Assembly: GCF_000019965.1 (NCBI RefSeq)
Contig: NC_010571.1
Coordinates: 682,001-746,000, forward strand
Length of the DNA: 64,000 nucleotides
Direction of reading: 5' to 3'
From: Opitutus terrae PB90-1
GTDB lineage: Bacteria; Verrucomicrobiota; Verrucomicrobiia; Opitutales; Opitutaceae
The stretch's first letter is position 1. Each line of letters starts with the position of its first letter. The position numbers were made by a program, and so were the translations under genes. Below, piece by piece: positions 60,596 through 64,000 of the stretch. Below the pieces are notes generated by a model. That model was not told where the DNA came from and did not search any database. It worked only from the letters and a program-made list of their open reading frames with translations.

Positions 60596-61312
60596 GTGAA
60601 TACCCTCGAACGCATTCTGATCGTTGACGATGATCCCATGGTCCGCGCCGTGGTCGGCTCCTGCCTGGTGCGCCAAGGCTACCGCGTGCTGGAAGCGGCC
60701 GACGGGGAACAGGCGATGGAGCGGATCGTGCGGGAGAAACCGGCGCTCGTCGTGCTCGACATCGAAATGCCGCGCGTCGGCGGGCTCGCCGTCCTGAGCC
60801 GGTTGCGCGAATCCGGCAATCTCACGCCCGTGCTGATCGTCTCGAGTCGCAGCCACGTGGATGATCGCGTGAACGGGCTCTCGTTGGGCGCGGACGATTA
60901 TCTGACGAAGCCCTTCAACCAGGAGGAACTTCTGGCGCGGATTCGCGCGTTGCTCCGCCGCCAAGCAGCGACGGAAACGCCGATCCAGCGGCTGCAGTTC
61001 GGCGACGTCGAAGTGGCTTTGGACAAACGAACGGCGGTCTGCAAGGGCCGCACCACCCGGCTGTCGCGCACGGAGTGCGCGATCCTCGATCTGCTTGCGC
61101 GCTACGCGGGCACGCCGGTCAGTCGCGAGCGGCTGTTCGATCTCGTGTGGGGCTACACCTATTTGCCCGAAACGCGCACCCTCGACACGCACGTGTGGCG
61201 GCTGCGCAAAAAGATCGGGGACACGGGTGAGGAACCACGCTGGATCAAAAACGTGCCCGGCGTCGGCTATCAGCTCGATTGCAGCGAGCCAGCGGCACCG
61301 TCGAGCGTCTAG
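60596..61312 (+). CDS. OmpR/PhoB-type response regulator
   Basis: A 238-residue two-component regulator. The receiver has a complete active site: Asp11-Asp12 ('IVDDDPMV'), phosphoacceptor Asp55 ('VVLDIEMPRVGG'), Ser83/84 and Lys105 ('DYLTKPFNQEEL'). The DNA-binding winged helix follows ('LSRTECAILDLLARYAGTPVSRERL', 'TLDTHVWRLRKKIGD', 'IKNVPGVGYQL'). The start is GTG at 60596. No histidine kinase gene is in the window. Its downstream neighbours carry PHO-box-like sites, so it may be the PhoB of the organism or a close relative. Confidence 0.92.
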   Translation: MNTLERILIVDDDPMVRAVVGSCLVRQGYRVLEAADGEQAMERIVREKPALVVLDIEMPRVGGLAVLSRLRESGNLTPVLIVSSRSHVDDRVNGLSLGADDYLTKPFNQEELLARIRALLRRQAATETPIQRLQFGDVEVALDKRTAVCKGRTTRLSRTECAILDLLARYAGTPVSRERLFDLVWGYTYLPETRTLDTHVWRLRKKIGDTGEEPRWIKNVPGVGYQLDCSEPAAPSSV

Positions 61313-61390
61313 CCAGGCGCTGAGTAGGCTCACGGCCGGACCCGTTCACCCGGTTTGCACCTTCTGGAGGTGCATCTGCGCGCGCCGAAT

Positions 61391-61411
61391 TTGTGACAGC
61401 TTCTTGACAGC
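61391..61411 (+). promoter_or_regulatory. PHO-box-like direct repeat 1
   Basis: 'TGACAG' occurs at 61394 and again at 61405, exactly 11 bases apart; read on the other strand this is 'CTGTCAAGAAGCTGTCAC', close to the E. coli PHO-box pattern CTGTCAT-n4-CTGTCA. It lies about 45 bases before the second regulator. Confidence 0.6.
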
Positions 61412-61452
61412 GACGCGGCCCGATCGGGCCGATTGGCGGAGGCTTCCGACAC

Positions 61453-62262
61453 GTGCGCCCACGGCTTCCAGTCCTTTCGGTTCCTTTGTCCGTCCCCGCC
61501 GCCGGCCCTGCCGGTACCAACCGCGCTCCGCGCCCACGGATTCTGCTCGTCTCCGACCGAGCGCCCAGGCCCGAGTCGCTCGCCGGACTGCTCGTGGAGA
61601 ACGGCTATCTTGTATTCCATCTGCCGCTGGCCGCCGATCCGTTTCATCCGGTGCTCGGTGTGCGCCCCAGCCTGATCGTCAGCGAAATTCCCGCCACCTT
61701 CCGCGGGCGGGACTCCTGGCTTGGCCAGCTGCGGCGGTGCGGGATCAGGACGCCCATCCTGCTGGTGTCCCCCACCCATTCCACCGCAGACCGGATCCAG
61801 GGACTACAGCACGGCGCCGACGATTGTCTCGGGCAACCGTTTCATCCCGCCGAGTTGCTGGCGCGTGTGCAGGCCCTGCTTCGCCGCAGCACCGGTCCTC
61901 TTCCGCTGACTGCTTGGGTGCGCTTCGGACCAGTGGTCGTCGACCTGCGGCGGATGACCACCATCGATCCGCGTGGCCAAAGCCGGCTCTCCCGGATCGA
62001 GTGCGCCTTCCTGGACCTGCTGGTGCACGCCCGCGGCCGGGCCGTTTCGCGTGAAAGGTTGCTCCGCGCCATCTGGGGCAATGTGAACCCACCGGCCAGT
62101 CGATCCGTGGACACCCACGTCTGGCGGTTGCGCCGAAAGATCGGGGATACCGGCCACGAGCCACACTGGATCAAGAGCGTGCCCGGCGTGGGCTATCAGC
62201 TCGAATACACCGAGTGTCACATCTCGCCGTCTCTCCACGCGATTCACGAGCCAACGCGTTAG
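61453..62262 (+). CDS. OmpR-type regulator with degenerate receiver
   Basis: A 269-residue protein resembling its upstream neighbour, especially in the DNA-binding domain ('LSRIECAFLDLLVHARGRAVSRERLLRAIWG', 'SVDTHVWRLRRKIGDTGHEPHWIKSVPGVGYQLEY'). In the receiver the phosphoacceptor Asp is Glu78 ('SLIVSEIPA'), the conserved Lys is Gln128 ('DCLGQPFHP'), and the first acidic pair is Ser34-Asp35. It therefore cannot be phosphorylated in the normal way; Glu may mimic the active state. The start is GTG at 61453, with an N-terminal extension of about 28 residues that may be partly untranslated. A PHO-box-like repeat is just upstream. Confidence 0.85.
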   Translation: MRPRLPVLSVPLSVPAAGPAGTNRAPRPRILLVSDRAPRPESLAGLLVENGYLVFHLPLAADPFHPVLGVRPSLIVSEIPATFRGRDSWLGQLRRCGIRTPILLVSPTHSTADRIQGLQHGADDCLGQPFHPAELLARVQALLRRSTGPLPLTAWVRFGPVVVDLRRMTTIDPRGQSRLSRIECAFLDLLVHARGRAVSRERLLRAIWGNVNPPASRSVDTHVWRLRRKIGDTGHEPHWIKSVPGVGYQLEYTECHISPSLHAIHEPTR

Positions 62263-62666
62263 CCTACCGCCGCGATCATGCCACGGTGCGACCAGGCGCC
62301 GGCTCGCTGCAGACAGATGGAGAATCCGAACGGTACATACGGAAGCCAGCCTGGGCTTCCGCCCATCCGCGCCCGTCCTGCCATGTGCGCCACCGCGGCG
62401 CTCATGAAATTGCATCGCACCGTCGTTTTCACTGCACGCTGCGACAAGCGCCGGGCCTCCAATTCCGCGTGGCGATGCGCTTCTCCCGGCAGCCCGCTTT
62501 CCACCGCGGCTAGCGCCAGCGATTGACGGGAAATTTGTGACAACTTCGTGACTTCATGCACGTCGCCGATGGTTCGATACACCGCGCGAGCCTGATTGTG
62601 AAATACCCGGTTGCACGGTGCGCCCTCCGCGCATCGTCGGCCGGAATCCATCCACCTCTACTCAGT
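62263..62666. other. Intergenic region upstream of the porin
   Basis: About 400 bases. It holds a PHO-box-like site at 62537-62555. I saw no gene of convincing character in it and no terminator for the upstream regulator. Confidence 0.45.
62537..62555 (+). promoter_or_regulatory. PHO-box-like direct repeat 2
   Basis: 'TGACAA' at 62538 and 'TGACTT' at 62549, again exactly 11 bases apart, in the context 'TTTGTGACAACTTCGTGACT', which repeats the wording of the site at 61391. It lies about 110 bases before the porin start. Confidence 0.55.
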
Positions 62667-63902
62667 ATGAACGCACGACACCTGACTACATGCCGCACGC
62701 TTGCCGTGCTTTTTGTTCTCGGCCTCAGCACCACCAACACGAGCCTCGCTGCCGTCACCTGGAAGAATATCCAGTTTGGCGGCTTCGCCAGCCAGGGTTT
62801 CCTGGTCAACACCGGCAACAACGATTACCTGGGTGACACCAGCGGAGGCACGTTCGATTTCCGCGAGTACGCGCTGAACGCCTCCTGGTCCAAGGGCAAG
62901 TTCCGCGTCGGCGCCCAGGGCTTCGGCCAGCGACTCGGCAATTACGGCGACGACAAGATCGTTCTCGACTGGGCCATCGTCGACTACCAAGCCACGCAAT
63001 GGTTCGGCATCCGCGCCGGTCGCGTGAAAATGCCCCGCGGTCTCTACAACGAGGCGCTCGACGTCGACTCCGTTCGCCCCTTCGTCCTTCTGCCGCAGAG
63101 CGTCTACGACGCGCGGTTGCGTGACTTCAACTCGGCCATCAACGGCGGGATGATCTACGGCAACATCAACTTGCGCCGGTTTGGCAGCCTGGACTACAAG
63201 GCGTTCTACGGCGACATCCCGATGTCCACCGATTCGGGCGCCAACGACTACTTCAACAACGACGTGCCGTATCCGAACGTGAAGATCGGCATGGACGCCG
63301 TTTACGGGGGCAGCCTTTTCTGGAACACCCCCAAGTCCGGCCTGCGCGTCGGCTACTCCTACAGCGCGTTCCAGGATTTTGGCGCCGATCGGTTCCTCAC
63401 GATGGATATCCCGCCCTACGGGCTCATCCAGTTCATCATGTATCGTAACACCGATCGCTACGACCGGCATCTGCTCTCCGCAGAGTATGCCACGGGCGAC
63501 TGGACCTTTGCCGCGGAAATCGGCCAGGAGGAAGCTGACTTCCTCATCGGCATCCCGGCCGAGGTACCGACCGGCATCCTCGCGGTCGACAATATCTACG
63601 GCTATCTCTCCGCCACGCGCCGGATCAACGACCGGCTCGAGATCGGCGCCTACTACAGCTACACGAAAGAACAGCAGACGAGCGTGAACATCGTGGACGG
63701 GTTGATCTTCCCGGATCTGATCCAGCACGACTTCGCCATCAGCGCCAAATACGATATCAACGAGCGCTGGCTCGTGAAGGTCGAGGGACACTACCTCGAC
63801 GGCGCAGGCAAGATCTTCGACACGCCCTCGTGGCCGCAGCCGCTCGCGAAGCGGGACGAGTCCTGGTTCCTCCTCGCCGCCAAAGCGACGTTCTCCTTCT
63901 GA
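62667..63902 (+). CDS. Outer-membrane porin
   Basis: A 411-residue protein with a signal peptide ('LAVLFVLGLSTTNTSLAAV') and alternating beta strands through to a C-terminal Phe ('AAKATFSF'), the outer-membrane assembly signal. Strand motifs include 'FGGFASQGFLVNTGNNDYLG', 'FGIRAGRVKMPRGLYNEALD' and 'YGYLSATRRINDRLEIGAYYSY', which resemble the porin O/P and related families. The start at 62667 gives the signal. The PHO-box-like site upstream makes a role in phosphate uptake plausible; the sequence alone does not show selectivity. Confidence 0.88.
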   Translation: MNARHLTTCRTLAVLFVLGLSTTNTSLAAVTWKNIQFGGFASQGFLVNTGNNDYLGDTSGGTFDFREYALNASWSKGKFRVGAQGFGQRLGNYGDDKIVLDWAIVDYQATQWFGIRAGRVKMPRGLYNEALDVDSVRPFVLLPQSVYDARLRDFNSAINGGMIYGNINLRRFGSLDYKAFYGDIPMSTDSGANDYFNNDVPYPNVKIGMDAVYGGSLFWNTPKSGLRVGYSYSAFQDFGADRFLTMDIPPYGLIQFIMYRNTDRYDRHLLSAEYATGDWTFAAEIGQEEADFLIGIPAEVPTGILAVDNIYGYLSATRRINDRLEIGAYYSYTKEQQTSVNIVDGLIFPDLIQHDFAISAKYDINERWLVKVEGHYLDGAGKIFDTPSWPQPLAKRDESWFLLAAKATFSF

Positions 63903-63921
63903 CCTCAACGCCTCGCCTACC

Positions 63922-64000
63922 ATGAAACGCTTGTTGCATACTCTCTTCGTGGCTGCCGGTGCGTTGGCGCTTGCGGCGGCCGCCCATGCCGCCCCCGTGC
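63922..64000 (+). CDS. Secreted protein, 5' end only
   Basis: The first 26 residues of a gene cut by the window edge: 'MKRLLHTLFVAAGALALAAA' followed by AHAAPV, a Sec signal peptide with an AxA cleavage site. It starts 19 bases after the porin stop, so it is probably cotranscribed with it. Given the regulators and PHO-like sites, a phosphate-binding protein (PstS-like) is a reasonable guess, not an observation. Confidence 0.7.
   Translation, partial: MKRLLHTLFVAAGALALAAAAHAAPV

Overview
The window is G+C-rich, densely coded bacterial chromosome. Two very large TonB-dependent receptors with a 'VLSPFEV' motif after the signal peptide, many FG-GAP/ASPIC and TPR proteins, a pyruvate:ferredoxin oxidoreductase, and SufU/SufS together suggest an Opitutaceae-like member of the Verrucomicrobiota (Opitutus and relatives). 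This assignment is inference from gene style; no rRNA is present. No CRISPR array, transposase or integrase was seen.

Layout. 137-4279: a histidine phosphatase, then small secreted proteins and a Kelch protein. 4696-11124: six genes on the plus strand, each overlapping the next by a few bases: YceI-like lipocalin, polyprenyl synthetase, ABC permease, ABC ATPase, a haem-copper-oxidase-like subunit, and a membrane protein fused to two cytochrome c domains. 11298-16434: ParA ATPase, alpha/beta hydrolase, LapA-like protein, metallo-beta-lactamase fold enzyme, then an ECF sigma factor and a zinc-finger anti-sigma candidate. 16701-24675: a DUF4097 protein, a DUF3667 protein, a TonB-C protein, a cell-wall amidase and small stress-type membrane proteins.

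24933-50855 is the most unusual part. It is a locus present twice, each copy holding a large GT-C-like membrane protein (plus strand), an FG-GAP/ASPIC protein, a TMTC-like protein (GT-C membrane domain plus TPRs, minus strand) and a TonB-dependent receptor (minus strand). Between the copies lies tRNA-Ser(GGA), followed by 184-bp tandem repeats that each carry the last 19 nt of the tRNA, and one copy of a MITE-like element whose other copy is at 17705-17849. The two copies look like a duplicated cell-envelope system, possibly protein glycosylation or polymer handling; the substrate cannot be read from the sequence.

51261-60403 carries anaerobic and iron-sulfur functions: HemN, QueD, SufU, SufS, NifJ and a dihydroorotate-dehydrogenase-like flavoprotein that often neighbours NifJ. 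60596-64000 looks like a phosphate-response region: a PhoB-type regulator, a second regulator whose receiver has lost the phosphoacceptor Asp, a porin, and the start of a secreted protein. PHO-box-like 11-bp-spaced direct repeats precede the second regulator and the porin.

Several families of dispersed palindromic repeats occupy the intergenic spaces, mostly just after stop codons.
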